Shown here piece after piece: positions 36,906 to 46,557 of a stretch of 64,000 nucleotides of DNA. Where the stretch lies: NCBI RefSeq assembly GCF_001675165.1, contig NZ_LROS01000006.1:43983-107982 (forward strand), read 5' to 3'. The notes beneath the pieces were generated by a model. That model was not told the origin of the DNA. It saw nothing but the letters and a program-made list of their open reading frames with translations, and made no database searches. Made by a program: the position numbers and the translations under genes. This DNA is from Clostridium ragsdalei P11. Its GTDB lineage: Bacteria; Bacillota; Clostridia; Clostridiales; Clostridiaceae. Each line of letters begins with the position of its first letter. Position 1 is the first letter of the stretch.

Positions 36906-38147
36906 TTACATCTTATCGATGTCTAGTATAGTTTGAAGCAGTACATTGGCACCTTTTACACAATTATCCAGAGGAGTTTTTTCTATTTCACAGTGGCTGT
37001 GTCCCCCAATACTTGGAACAAATATCATAGTTACAGGAAGCATATCAGCTGCAAATTGAGAATCATGTCCAGGACCGCTGTACATTCTCATATTGGAGTA
37101 TCCATAAAGATTTGCATTTTTTTCAACCAGATTTACTAATTCTTTATTAAAACTGACAGTTTTACGTGCCCACAACTCCTCATAGCTAACTTTGCAGCTT
37201 GCAAGTTCAGATGGAATGTTCTTAATTATATCAACTACCTGCTGTACTACTTTTGGATCTTGATGTCTTGCATCCAAAGTAAATTTAACATCATCTGGTA
37301 TAATTGTATGAACATTTGGTGAGCAGTTAATTCTTCCAGTAGTATAAACTAACTTGCCATCAAGTTTATCCAGTTCCTTGTGAAGATATAAAATGCCTTC
37401 AGAAGCTGCCAAAAGAGCATCCTTTCTTAATTTTTGTGGAACAGTTCCTGCATGTCCAGCTTGACCTATAAATTCGAATTCATAGTTAACCATTCCAACA
37501 ACGCCTTCTACAACTCCAATATCCTTTTTGGCAGCTTCAAGCACTGGTCCCTGTTCAATATGCAGTTCTAGAAGAGCCATATAGTCTTTAGGATTTATTC
37601 TCTTTTTTTCATCACCCTTATATCCACTTGCATCCAAAGCTTCACCAAAAGTTACGCCTTCTGGGTCCTTTGATGCCAGCATCTTTTCTTTATCAAACTT
37701 ACCAGTAACAACACCAGATGACATCATAGCAGGATCAAAACGTGCTCCTTCTTCGTTAGTCCATATCATAACCGTAATTGGATGGCGGTGAGGAATGTTT
37801 TCCCTAGCTATAGTTTCAGCTGCTTCCATTGCAGTCATTACTCCTAAAATTCCATCATAATTTCCACCTTGTACTACTGAATCACAATGAGATCCCATTG
37901 CAATATGGGGTAGATCTTCCAGTCCTTTGAAAGTAGCATACATATTTCCCATATCATCTGTTACAATATCTGCACCTAGTGATTTCATTCTCTTTGTGAA
38001 CTCTGCTCTTGCTTGAAGAGCCGCTTCTGATAGAGATAACCTTGTTATTCCACCATGTCCTGTAGCACCAAATTTACTAAAAGTAGTGATTTTATCTTCC
38101 ATTCTTTCTTTATCACAACTAACTTTTTTCATATCTTTTACTTCCAT
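36906..38147 (-). CDS. Zn-dependent N-carbamoyl amino acid amidohydrolase (beta-ureidopropionase type)
   Basis: 413 residues of the M20/HyuC family. Metal ligands are visible as GSHCDSVVQGGNYDG, MIWTNEEGARF, LLELHIEQGPVLE and, near the end, GGHSHCE; the fold has the PGHDSQF substrate loop. Candidates are beta-ureidopropionase, allantoate amidohydrolase and N-carbamoyl-L-amino acid hydrolase, which share these motifs. The dihydropyrimidinase and PreA partners favour N-carbamoyl-beta-alanine as substrate, releasing CO2, NH3 and beta-alanine. AAGGAG fixes the ATG at 38147. Confidence 0.85.
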   Translation of the reverse strand: MEVKDMKKVSCDKERMEDKITTFSKFGATGHGGITRLSLSEAALQARAEFTKRMKSLGADIVTDDMGNMYATFKGLEDLPHIAMGSHCDSVVQGGNYDGILGVMTAMEAAETIARENIPHRHPITVMIWTNEEGARFDPAMMSSGVVTGKFDKEKMLASKDPEGVTFGEALDASGYKGDEKKRINPKDYMALLELHIEQGPVLEAAKKDIGVVEGVVGMVNYEFEFIGQAGHAGTVPQKLRKDALLAASEGILYLHKELDKLDGKLVYTTGRINCSPNVHTIIPDDVKFTLDARHQDPKVVQQVVDIIKNIPSELASCKVSYEELWARKTVSFNKELVNLVEKNANLYGYSNMRMYSGPGHDSQFAADMLPVTMIFVPSIGGHSHCEIEKTPLDNCVKGANVLLQTILDIDKM

Positions 38148-38209
38148 AATCAATATCTCCTTTACATTTTTTTTAATTGGTTTATAATATAATTGGTTAA
38201 TTAATTTTG

Positions 38210-38239
38210 AGTGTCCTATTTTTGCAGAAAAGGGACGCT
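38210..38239 (-). terminator. Hairpin between aminotransferase and amidohydrolase genes
   Basis: AGTGTCCT (38210-38217) pairs with GGGACGCT (38232-38239) including two G-U pairs. There is no uninterrupted U-tract on the minus strand, so partial attenuation within the operon is likelier than full termination. Confidence 0.35.
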
Positions 38240-39606
38240 TATTTTTTTAATTTTTTTACAAATTCATCTATGGAATACATAACCTTATCAAAAATATCCA
38301 TAGCTTCTTCCAATTCTTCTTTATTTATAATAAGTGGAGGTGCTACCATCAAGCAGCTCTCATGAGAATAAGTTGAAAATCCTGCCTCTTTTAACATCCC
38401 AACTATCTTTGACATTATTCCATCTGGATCTTTTCCATAAGGCACTAGAGCCTCTCTAGTTTCTCTATCTTTTACCAGTTCTACTGCTGAAAACAATCCT
38501 ATATATCTAACATCTCCTACACTCGAATGCTTTTTCTTTATTTCCTCTAATTTTTGTCCTAAAATTACCCCCATCTTCTTAGAATTTTCTATTAGATTTT
38601 CTTCATCATATACATCTAATGTTGCGCAGCCTGCAGCACAAGCTAGTGGATGTGCATTGTATGTTAGTCCACACATAAGTACATTATCATCAAAAAACTT
38701 CGCTATTTTCTCACTCACAATTACTCCTCCAAGAGGTACATATCCACAGGTAATTCCTTTTGCAAATGTGATAATATCTGGTTTTACATCCCAATTATTG
38801 CAGGCAAACCATTCTCCAGTTCTTCCCCATCCAGCCATAACTTCATCACAAACCATAACTATTCCAAATTCATCACATAGATTTCTTATTCCTTGGAGAT
38901 AACCTTCAGGTGGTATGATTACACCATTGCTGCCAGTTACACTTTCAACAACAATAGCTGCTACTTTATCCGTACCCTCATATATAAGCTGCTCTCTAAG
39001 TTTGCTTAAATAAAATTTTGCAGCTTCTTTTTCACTTTCAAATCTTACTTTTTCTCTGTAAATATAAGGATCAAAGAACTTTACAAATCCAGGTATTCCA
39101 GGTTCACAAGTATATCTTCTTGGCTCTCCACTTAAATTTGCAGCTCCAAAACTTGCTCCATGGTAAGAACGATATCTCGAAAATATCTTAAATCTTCCAG
39201 TAACCATCTTGGCTATTTTTATAGCATTTTCATTGGAATCTGATCCTCCTAATGTAAAGAATACTTTAGCCATATTATCTGGTGCCTTTTCTATTACCCT
39301 AGCAGCCAATTTTGCCCTTACATCTACAGCATATCCAGGTCCCATAAATGGCATTTTTTCTGCCTGCCTTTTTATAGCTTCTATTATCTTTTTATTTCCA
39401 TGTCCTACATTTACATTAACTAATTGAGAGGACATATCAAAATACTTTTTTCCATCACTGTCCCAAAAATAAATTCCTTCGGCCTTTGTAATTACAAGGG
39501 GCTTTAGATTTTTCTGTGCACTCCAGGAATGCAAGTTGTACCTTTTATCATACTCTCTAATTTGATCAACCTCTAAATCTAACTCAGTATCTTCTAAAAC
39601 TGCCAT
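38239..39606 (-). CDS. Class III aminotransferase, probable beta-alanine aminotransferase
   Basis: 455 residues, PLP-dependent fold type I. The PLP Lys is in TFAKGITCGYVPLGGV, the Asp of the ring-N contact in VCDEVMAGWGRTGEWF, and FFTLGGSDSNENAIKIAK forms the phosphate loop. Members use beta-alanine, GABA or taurine with pyruvate or 2-oxoglutarate. Since it follows beta-ureidopropionase in the cascade, beta-alanine to malonate semialdehyde fits best. In the literature on an extended reductive pyrimidine pathway, this step is called PydD. AAGGAGG before ATG. Confidence 0.82.
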   Translation of the reverse strand: MAVLEDTELDLEVDQIREYDKRYNLHSWSAQKNLKPLVITKAEGIYFWDSDGKKYFDMSSQLVNVNVGHGNKKIIEAIKRQAEKMPFMGPGYAVDVRAKLAARVIEKAPDNMAKVFFTLGGSDSNENAIKIAKMVTGRFKIFSRYRSYHGASFGAANLSGEPRRYTCEPGIPGFVKFFDPYIYREKVRFESEKEAAKFYLSKLREQLIYEGTDKVAAIVVESVTGSNGVIIPPEGYLQGIRNLCDEFGIVMVCDEVMAGWGRTGEWFACNNWDVKPDIITFAKGITCGYVPLGGVIVSEKIAKFFDDNVLMCGLTYNAHPLACAAGCATLDVYDEENLIENSKKMGVILGQKLEEIKKKHSSVGDVRYIGLFSAVELVKDRETREALVPYGKDPDGIMSKIVGMLKEAGFSTYSHESCLMVAPPLIINKEELEEAMDIFDKVMYSIDEFVKKLKK

Positions 39607-39618
39607 TTGAATTCCTCC

Positions 39619-40764
39619 TTAATATATCTTTTCATATATTTCTACTAACTGCTCTAGTGTAGGTTTTCTCGGATTAAGAGCTGTAGTTTTGCTTTCCATA
39701 GCATCTTCTGCCATCTTTCTAAAATTGTCTTTGTCTACACCAACTTCTTTAAGTGATACTGGAAGTCCTGTTTCCAAGAAAATAGACCTTATAGTATCTA
39801 CTGCAATCAAGCTTGCCTCTCTTACAGATTTTCCTTCTACATTTTCTCCCATAGCTTCCGCTATAACTTTAAATCTTTCAGCACAAGAAGCTCTATTAAA
39901 TTTCATAACCTCTGTAAGCAAAATTGCATTTGCCATTCCATGGGGAACTTTATAGTAAGCTCCTAAAGGTCTTGACATTGAATGAACAAGTGCTGTAGAT
40001 GCATTGCTAAAAGCAAGTCCTGCATACATCTGTCCAAGCAACATTTTTTCTCTGGCTTCAATATCACCTTTAAGCACTGACCGTGAAATATTACTGCTTA
40101 TAACATTTATTGCCTTTATTGCAAATGTATCTGACATTGGCTGTGCAGCCTTTGAAATATATGCCTCAATTGCATGAGTGAAAGCATCCATCCCTGTAGC
40201 TGCCGTAACTTGAGGCGGCATCATCATAGTCAAAAGTGGATCTAAAATTGCTATTTCAGGTATTATAAAGTTACTTGAAATAAGCATCTTTATCTTTCTT
40301 TCAGTATCTGTTATTATAGAAAACTTACTAACTTCACTTCCAGTTCCTGCTGTAGTAGGAACTGCTATAATAGGTATTCCATAAGTTTTAGGCTGAACTT
40401 TTTCATAATCTAAAATATCCCCTCCATTTCCTATAACCATACTTATGGCTTTGGCTGCATCCATAGCACTTCCTCCACCTAAGGCAACTATAAAATCTAC
40501 TTTTTCTTCTTTTCCTACTTTCACTCCTTCCCTTACAGTAAAAACACTAGGATCTGATTCTACTTTATTAAATATAACAGGATCTATTCCCTGATCTTTT
40601 AAACTATAGTAAACTTTATCTAATGCACCTGTCTTTTTTGATGAATGTTTTCCTGTAACTATCATTGCCTTATTTCCAAACACCGCTGCTTCATTTCCAA
40701 TGAAATTTGCGGTATTTTTTCCATACATTATTTTCTTGGGACTTTGAAAAACTGAATAATCCAT
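39619..40764 (-). CDS. Iron-containing alcohol dehydrogenase, probable malonate semialdehyde reductase
   Basis: 381 residues of the group III metal-dependent alcohol dehydrogenases. GGGSAMDAAKA binds NAD(P), PTTAGTGSEVSKFS is the family signature, and the metal ligands are spread over DAFTHAIEAYIS, ALVHSMSRPLGAYY and VPHGMANAI (Asp/His/His/His). First gene transcribed after pucR. A reductase turning malonate semialdehyde into 3-hydroxypropionate would dispose of the aldehyde and regenerate NAD(P)+; the assignment rests on context, since this family is broad. 12 bases separate it from the aminotransferase gene. Confidence 0.82.
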   Translation of the reverse strand: MDYSVFQSPKKIMYGKNTANFIGNEAAVFGNKAMIVTGKHSSKKTGALDKVYYSLKDQGIDPVIFNKVESDPSVFTVREGVKVGKEEKVDFIVALGGGSAMDAAKAISMVIGNGGDILDYEKVQPKTYGIPIIAVPTTAGTGSEVSKFSIITDTERKIKMLISSNFIIPEIAILDPLLTMMMPPQVTAATGMDAFTHAIEAYISKAAQPMSDTFAIKAINVISSNISRSVLKGDIEAREKMLLGQMYAGLAFSNASTALVHSMSRPLGAYYKVPHGMANAILLTEVMKFNRASCAERFKVIAEAMGENVEGKSVREASLIAVDTIRSIFLETGLPVSLKEVGVDKDNFRKMAEDAMESKTTALNPRKPTLEQLVEIYEKIY

Positions 40765-40932
40765 AATTCCATCACCTTGCTTAGTTAATTTGTAATTTGT
40801 TAATTTAAGTGCTGTTTATTTAACTATTTATTAAATTTAATGTATACAATTTACCATATTTTCAACTTAATTAGTATGTCCACTATAAACAAATATATGG
40901 ATAAATTTTTGTTCAACATATAGAAATTGAAT

Positions 40933-42138
40933 TTAAATCAATCTTAAAAACACCCCAATTTTTATGCAAAGCATAATATTAAAGACAGCTTCATCATCCT
41001 TCAAATCACAGTTTAATATTTCCTCTATTCTGTTTATCCTATATTTTATAGTATTTCTATGGATGTAAAGTTTTTCTGCAGTTTTACCCAAGTTTCTATT
41101 CTCCTTTAAATATGCAATTAATGTTTTTACTAACACAGAGGAGTTTTTTTCATCATACATTTTAAGTTTAAGTAAACTTTCATCAAATAGTTTTTTCATC
41201 TCTGCATTAGTTTCTATATCAAAAAAAAGCCTAAATATGCCTAAGCTTTTATACCTTATAACACAATTTTTCTTTCTAAAAATCTTAGATAACTTTAATG
41301 CTTTCATTGCCTCTAGTATTACATATTTAAAATCTTCTAGATCACTGCAATCATCTCCTATTCCTATGCTTACAGTAATATCACACATTCTCTTTGATAT
41401 TTCCTTTCGTATAGATTCTGCAATCCTGTCTATATTTTCTACACTGGAACATACCATAAAATAAAATGCATCACTTTGAACTGCATAAAAATATTTTTTA
41501 TTATTTTCATCTAAAACGTATTCTACTATATCTTGTACACGGTTTTTTATATTTGCTATAATCTCTTCATCAACTATATTTTTTTTCTTTATATAAGAAC
41601 TAAAGTTGTCAATATCAACTACCAAGCTGCAATATTTCTTTTCTCTTTTGTATCCATATAAAATTGCCCTGTCCAACATTTCCTCATCAATATTTATATC
41701 TTCAAAAATCACTTCTCGCATAAAATTATTCACAGATTCCTTATGTGCATTTCGTGCAAAAATAGCCCTACAGATAGTTTGAGTTACATCTATCAATTTA
41801 ACCTCAAAAGGTAACTCAAATATAGGAAAATCTGCAGTATTTGCAAAATCTATAACTTCTTTAGGTGTCTCTTTTATATAAGGACCTATATTTATAACAA
41901 GACCAGATAAATTTCTAGAGGTAATATCTTTAATAAATTTAAGGAGAACTTCTGAATTATTTCCTATTGCTATACCAGTAATAAATAAAAGTTCTCCTCC
42001 TTTTACAAAATCACTAACATCAGGGACTTCTATTACATGTGCCCAGGTAATTCCCCTGTCTAAACCTCCCTTTCCAGCTACAACTTTCATTTTTTCAAGT
42101 CCTGGTAAATTCAATATATTTCTACAGGTAACAATCAT
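40933..42138 (-). CDS. PucR family transcriptional regulator
   Basis: 401 residues. The N-terminal PucR domain (ITWAHVIEVPDVSDFVKGGELLFITG at 29-54) is followed by a GGDEF-like middle region with no GGDEF signature, and a C-terminal helix-turn-helix of the HTH_30 type (NRNLGKTAEKLYIHRNTIKYRINRIEEILNCDL). These regulators activate purine or pyrimidine breakdown operons when a pathway metabolite binds. It lies directly upstream of the catabolic operon, 168 bases before the dehydrogenase gene, with its own start region. The pyrimidine cluster is its most likely target. Confidence 0.88.
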   Translation of the reverse strand: MIVTCRNILNLPGLEKMKVVAGKGGLDRGITWAHVIEVPDVSDFVKGGELLFITGIAIGNNSEVLLKFIKDITSRNLSGLVINIGPYIKETPKEVIDFANTADFPIFELPFEVKLIDVTQTICRAIFARNAHKESVNNFMREVIFEDINIDEEMLDRAILYGYKREKKYCSLVVDIDNFSSYIKKKNIVDEEIIANIKNRVQDIVEYVLDENNKKYFYAVQSDAFYFMVCSSVENIDRIAESIRKEISKRMCDITVSIGIGDDCSDLEDFKYVILEAMKALKLSKIFRKKNCVIRYKSLGIFRLFFDIETNAEMKKLFDESLLKLKMYDEKNSSVLVKTLIAYLKENRNLGKTAEKLYIHRNTIKYRINRIEEILNCDLKDDEAVFNIMLCIKIGVFLRLI

Positions 42139-42289
42139 ATTTTCTATCCCTCTTTTATAATTTAATGTATATTTAATAAAAATATGCTAATATTTTTATT
42201 ATTTATTTAAAATATACCTGTGTATAATTATAATATATTAATATTTTTTTGTAAAAGTACAAAAATGAAAATTGAATATTTTTACCTGT

Positions 42290-42418
42290 AATGCAGAGAA
42301 TAAGCATAAACAGAGTTCTTGGCATGAGATGCTTAGAAATCGTTATCCAGGGACGTAGCTACTCTTTACTCGCACTTGGATAAGTGGGAGTATTAGAGCA
42401 GGTAGTCATCGGATAAAT
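42290..42418 (-). repeat. Family C structured RNA-like element, copy C3
   Basis: Read on the minus strand: TTATCC (42411-42416) / GGATAA (42343-42348) closing stem, an ACTC..GAGT hairpin inside, and the TTCTAAGCAT/ATGCCAAGAA second hairpin (42316-42338). The second stem and its CTNTGTTTAT continuation are shared with C1. It points toward pucR, whose start is about 150 bases away. The surrounding 42139-42455 gap holds no gene. Confidence 0.65.
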
Positions 42419-42455
42419 TATAAAATAATTTTTTCTAGGAGAGTGATCTTTAATT

Positions 42456-44033
42456 GTGAAGAAGTTTTTTAATTCTAAAAACACTTCAGATCCTATTTAT
42501 GTGCAAAAGTTATCTGATGATAGATATAATTTGCCCTTAAATAAATCTCTTTCAAATAATTTAAACGTATTGCATGAATTATTTTCAAATTGTGCTGATG
42601 TTGTTTACCATAAATTTGTTATACATTCAATGAAATGTTCCTGCGTACTTATTTTTTTTAATGGACTTTCAGATATAAGGTCAATTAATGAAAGCATATT
42701 ACCTTCTATCATGAATATTAAAGAAGTTACTGAAAATGATTTAAAATGTGATCATACTGTAGAAATAATTAAAAAATATTTTCTTCAAATTACAAAAATA
42801 GGTGAAGTATCAACTATTGGGCAAATTACAAATGCTCTCCTAAATGGAAATACTATACTTCTATTAGACGGTGATGATATGGCTTTAGAAGTGGTAACTC
42901 CTGGATGGAAAGAAAAAGACGTATCGGAAACTGATGTTGAAAAGATCATAAGAGGGCCAAATGAAGGATTTACACAAAATATTTCCATCAATATCTCACA
43001 ACTCAGGAGAAAAATTAAATCTCCAGAGTTAAAAGTTGAAGATTTTATAATTGGAAAACAAACACAGACAAAAATAAGCATTTCCTATTTACAAGGAATA
43101 GTAGATAACCATATTGTTGAAGAATTAAAAGAAAGGATTGGAAAAATAAACATAGATTCCATTTTAGAAAGCGGCTATATAGAAGAACTGATAGAAGATA
43201 CTCACTATACATTGTTTCCCCAAATTCAGCACAGCGAAAGGCCAGATAGAGTTGCCGCTGGAATTTTAGAAGGTAGAGTAGCTGTCTTAGTAGATGGCAC
43301 TCCTTGTGTTTTAATACTTCCTGCTACCTTAATTCAATTTTTGCAAACTAGTGAGGATTATTATGAAAGATATACTACTACCATATTTGTACATTTCATA
43401 AGGTTAATTTTCTTTGTGCTTTCGCTGCTGCTTCCTGGATGTTTTGTTGCAATTATTTTATATCATAAAGAAATGATTCCTACACCTTTACTTATTAGCA
43501 TTATGGGAGCTGCCCATGGAGTTCCTTTTCCTATTTTTATTGAAGCACTGTTAATGGAAACAGCTTTTGAAGCACTTAGAGAAGCAGGCATCCGTCTTCC
43601 TTCACCAGCTAACCAAACTGTAGGTATTGTTGGTGCCCTTGTCATAGGTGATGCAGCCGTTAGAGCTGGGGTTACTTCTCCTATTATGGTTATTGTTATA
43701 GCAATTACAGCTATAGCTTCTTTTAGCATTCCATCTTATGATATGGGCTACGCCATTCGTATTTTACGTTTTTCCATGCTGTGTTTAGGAGCATTTTTGG
43801 GGCTATATGGGATTTTATTAGGCATCATTATACTTTTAATCCATCTATCATCATTAAGTTCTTTTGGTGTAAATTATCTTTCTCCGCTAGCCCCCTTAAA
43901 TTTAAAGGATTTGAAAGATACTTTAATAAGATTTCCCTGGCCTTATATGAAATGCAGACCTCACTTTGCCAATGCTAATAATCTACATCGGCAAAAATCA
44001 TCATCAGAAAACAGCAAAGACGAGAAAGGATAA
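42456..44033 (+). CDS. GerA-family spore germination receptor, A subunit
   Basis: 525 residues. The soluble N-terminal half (about 1-310) has the GerA signature RGPNEGFTQNISINISQLRRKIKSPEL and YIEELIEDTHYTLFPQIQHSERPDRVAAGILEGRVAVLVDGTP; the C-terminal part has about five membrane helices. The A subunit forms the ring of the inner-spore-membrane germinant receptor. The start is GTG; AGGAG lies about 14 bases upstream, a little far, so the start could be slightly wrong. First gene of an A-C-small-B operon. Confidence 0.9.
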   Translation: MKKFFNSKNTSDPIYVQKLSDDRYNLPLNKSLSNNLNVLHELFSNCADVVYHKFVIHSMKCSCVLIFFNGLSDIRSINESILPSIMNIKEVTENDLKCDHTVEIIKKYFLQITKIGEVSTIGQITNALLNGNTILLLDGDDMALEVVTPGWKEKDVSETDVEKIIRGPNEGFTQNISINISQLRRKIKSPELKVEDFIIGKQTQTKISISYLQGIVDNHIVEELKERIGKINIDSILESGYIEELIEDTHYTLFPQIQHSERPDRVAAGILEGRVAVLVDGTPCVLILPATLIQFLQTSEDYYERYTTTIFVHFIRLIFFVLSLLLPGCFVAIILYHKEMIPTPLLISIMGAAHGVPFPIFIEALLMETAFEALREAGIRLPSPANQTVGIVGALVIGDAAVRAGVTSPIMVIVIAITAIASFSIPSYDMGYAIRILRFSMLCLGAFLGLYGILLGIIILLIHLSSLSSFGVNYLSPLAPLNLKDLKDTLIRFPWPYMKCRPHFANANNLHRQKSSSENSKDEKG

Positions 44034-44039
44034 CAAAAT

Positions 44040-45230
44040 ATGAAGTATAAATCAACATTATTTTATATTTTAATCTTTATATTTTCAATTTCACTTTACG
44101 GTTGTAGTAGTGATAAGAGCGAACTAAATGAAATTTATGTTGTGGGTGGCATGGGTATTGATAAAATATCCAGTAATAACACTTTTCTTGTAACATTAGA
44201 AATTATTAATCCCAGCCATTCAAAAAGTGATACTTCTATATCTAAAAGAGAAAATAAATCCATTATTCAAGTAAGCACTGGTCATTCTATTTTTAGTGCA
44301 ATGCAAAACTTTTCAAAAAATAATCATCAATTACTGGACTTTTCACATGCCAAGGTAATCATTTTATCAAGAGAGTTATGTGAATCAGAATCAGGAGTTT
44401 CTGAGGCAATGGATTATTTAAATAGAAATCGTCAAATTCGAAGTACTAGTTGGGTATTTGTTTCAAATAAATCAGCTGGAGAAATTTTACAAAGTGGAAT
44501 ACTTGGTGACTCTGCAACTTCAAGTGCTATAAATACCATGATGAGCTTATTTAAAAAAAATGGACCTATTGTACCTGTAAATATAAATAATTTTATTATA
44601 GAGTCAAAAAATGAATCAAAATCGGCCTTTGCCCCTGTAATCGATATAGAAAAATCAAAAGATAGTACTGCTGCCAAAATTGTAGTTGAAAAAATGGCCA
44701 TTTTTAAAAATAATCATTTAATAGGAATACTTACAAGTGAAGAATCTAAAAGCCTTTTGTGGGTGGTTGATTATGCAAAGGGTCATGAAGTTATCTTTCC
44801 TATTAAATCAGGCATAAGTGGTAACGTAACTATAGATGTATTTAAAAAATCTGCCGTGATAATTCCTCATATTACGGAAAATGGCATTAACATGGAAATT
44901 GAATGCAGGGGAAATGCTTTTATTGAGCAAGCAGAAAATATTAGTATAAGCCCTACAGCTATAAATAATCTTGAATATGATATTGAATCCACACTAAAAA
45001 GTCACTTAAATAAATTAATATATAAATCCCAAAAAGATTTAAATACAGACTTCATTGGTTTTTCAACCAAAATATACAACAACAATCCAAAAGAATGGAT
45101 TAGTATAAAAAAAAATTGGTCTCAAATATTTCCAAATGTAAAATATGACATTACTTTTAAAATTAATTTAACTAATTTAGGAATAATTAAAGATCCTGTT
45201 ATGACAAACAAGGAGGAAAATGCTAAATGA
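44040..45230 (+). CDS. Ger(x)C family germination lipoprotein, C subunit
   Basis: 396 residues with a lipoprotein signal ending LYGCSSDKSE (lipobox LYGC). The mature domain has features of GerC proteins: YVVGGMGIDK, SLNEHH-like region NNHQLLDFSHAKVIILSRELCE and a C-terminal KKNWSQIFPNVKYDITFKINLTNLG strand pair. It sits on the outer face of the spore inner membrane with subunits A and B. Ribosome site GAAAGGAT; it follows subunit A by 6 bases, so translation is coupled. Confidence 0.9.
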   Translation: MKYKSTLFYILIFIFSISLYGCSSDKSELNEIYVVGGMGIDKISSNNTFLVTLEIINPSHSKSDTSISKRENKSIIQVSTGHSIFSAMQNFSKNNHQLLDFSHAKVIILSRELCESESGVSEAMDYLNRNRQIRSTSWVFVSNKSAGEILQSGILGDSATSSAINTMMSLFKKNGPIVPVNINNFIIESKNESKSAFAPVIDIEKSKDSTAAKIVVEKMAIFKNNHLIGILTSEESKSLLWVVDYAKGHEVIFPIKSGISGNVTIDVFKKSAVIIPHITENGINMEIECRGNAFIEQAENISISPTAINNLEYDIESTLKSHLNKLIYKSQKDLNTDFIGFSTKIYNNNPKEWISIKKNWSQIFPNVKYDITFKINLTNLGIIKDPVMTNKEENAK

Positions 45231-45445
45231 CTGCAATTGTAATTATTTCATCGTTACTAATAGGAACACTTGAGGGAATAGCTCTAGTTAAAAAAAAAAT
45301 GTGGAAAGAATTATCATGTGTTGTGATTTTATTAATTATAGCTTTATGTTTTCAAACTAGTAAAAATTTAGGTATGGCAACTCCCATAGATTTAATAGAA
45401 AAATTACTTGAACCTATTGGAAAAATATTTTTTAATAAGTTATAA
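45227..45445 (+). CDS. Small membrane protein of the ger operon (D-like subunit)
   Basis: 72 residues with two hydrophobic stretches (MTAIVIISSLLIGTLEGIAL and LSCVVILLIIALCF). Its start overlaps the C subunit stop in an ATGA. Small two-helix proteins of this size occur in a minority of gerA-type operons and are named D subunits; they modulate germinant response. No sequence motif proves this, so it is an inference from position and topology. No separate ribosome site is needed because of translational coupling; AAGGAGG lies upstream within the C gene. Confidence 0.7.
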   Translation: MTAIVIISSLLIGTLEGIALVKKKMWKELSCVVILLIIALCFQTSKNLGMATPIDLIEKLLEPIGKIFFNKL

Positions 45446-45468
45446 GTTTCGGATTGAGGTGAATAAAT

Positions 45469-46557
45469 ATGCATAGAAAAGAAGTTATCACTACAAATCA
45501 ATTTATATGGATGCTTTTTTGTATAATTACATCTTTTACCGGACTGCACGTAATTCGATTGCTAATTTTTCAAGCAAGAAGAGATGCCTGTTTATCTGTA
45601 ATTTTAGCCTGGGTTTTAGATGTACTCCTTGCTGTTGTCTATGCTTATATGGGCATAAGATTTCCAGGTCAGAATATGGTGCAGTACAGCATGACTATTC
45701 TTGGGAAAAGGTTAGGCAAAATTATAGGCATATTATTTCCTGTTTTCTTCTTGCTCGTATCTTCTGCACTACAAAGAGGACTGAGTATAATACTTAATAC
45801 TGCATTTTTTCCAAAAACTCCAGTAGAAATAATTCTTATTTCCTCTTATCTTGTGGTTGGATACGCTGTTTTAAAAGGAATAGAAGTACTAGGAAGAGTA
45901 TGCGAAATTTTAGGTCCCTTTTATTTATTTAGTTGTATTGTACTATTTTTGTTTTTTACTCCTGATGTAAGAATAGATAGACTTAAGCCACAACTAGAAG
46001 CTGGCCTATACCCAGCTTTAACAGGTACTCCTCTTATTCTATCCTTTATAGGAATATGTATTATTATGGGCATGTATATTCCCATTTGCAATCATCCAGA
46101 AAACGGATTTATTGCAAAATTTACTGCTGTCAGTTTAGGTACTTTCGTCATTTTGTCACTTGTTATCAGTGCAATAGGAATTTTTAGTTATCCACAAGCT
46201 AGAAATATGATTAATGTCAGCCTTGAACTCACAAGATTTGTTCATTTAGGTGATTTTTTTGAACGTGTGGAAGCTATCTGGCTTATGATTATCATAGGTG
46301 CAGCAATTACAGCATCTGCAAGTATGATATGGGCTTTTAGCGTGGGTATATCTCAAATTGTAGGACTAAATGCATATAAGTCTCTGGTCCTTCCTTCCAT
46401 ACTACTTTCTTTTGTTATCGGTATAACTTCCTTCAAAAATAGCTTGGATCTAGTAACCTTTAGTTTGTACTCATATCCTCTTATGGCTACATTTGTTGAG
46501 ACAGGATTAGAAATGTTTCTTTTCTTTGCAGCTTTAATCTTAAAGAAACGGGGCTAG
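45469..46557 (+). CDS. Endospore germination permease, B subunit
   Basis: 362 residues, ten membrane helices, of the APC/GerAB family. TNQFIWMLFCIITSFTG at the N-terminus and PGQNMVQYSMTILGKRLGKIIG are typical of GerAB/GerKB. This subunit is thought to hold the germinant-binding pocket. TTGAGGTGA precedes the ATG. Its stop codon overlaps by three bases the stop of a convergent small gene. Last gene of the ger operon. Confidence 0.9.
   Translation: MHRKEVITTNQFIWMLFCIITSFTGLHVIRLLIFQARRDACLSVILAWVLDVLLAVVYAYMGIRFPGQNMVQYSMTILGKRLGKIIGILFPVFFLLVSSALQRGLSIILNTAFFPKTPVEIILISSYLVVGYAVLKGIEVLGRVCEILGPFYLFSCIVLFLFFTPDVRIDRLKPQLEAGLYPALTGTPLILSFIGICIIMGMYIPICNHPENGFIAKFTAVSLGTFVILSLVISAIGIFSYPQARNMINVSLELTRFVHLGDFFERVEAIWLMIIIGAAITASASMIWAFSVGISQIVGLNAYKSLVLPSILLSFVIGITSFKNSLDLVTFSLYSYPLMATFVETGLEMFLFFAALILKKRG

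Noticed and set aside
38239..39606. Glutamate-1-semialdehyde aminomutase or acetylornithine aminotransferase
   Set aside because: Motifs and 455-residue length are those of omega-amino acid:pyruvate aminotransferases; context is pyrimidine breakdown.
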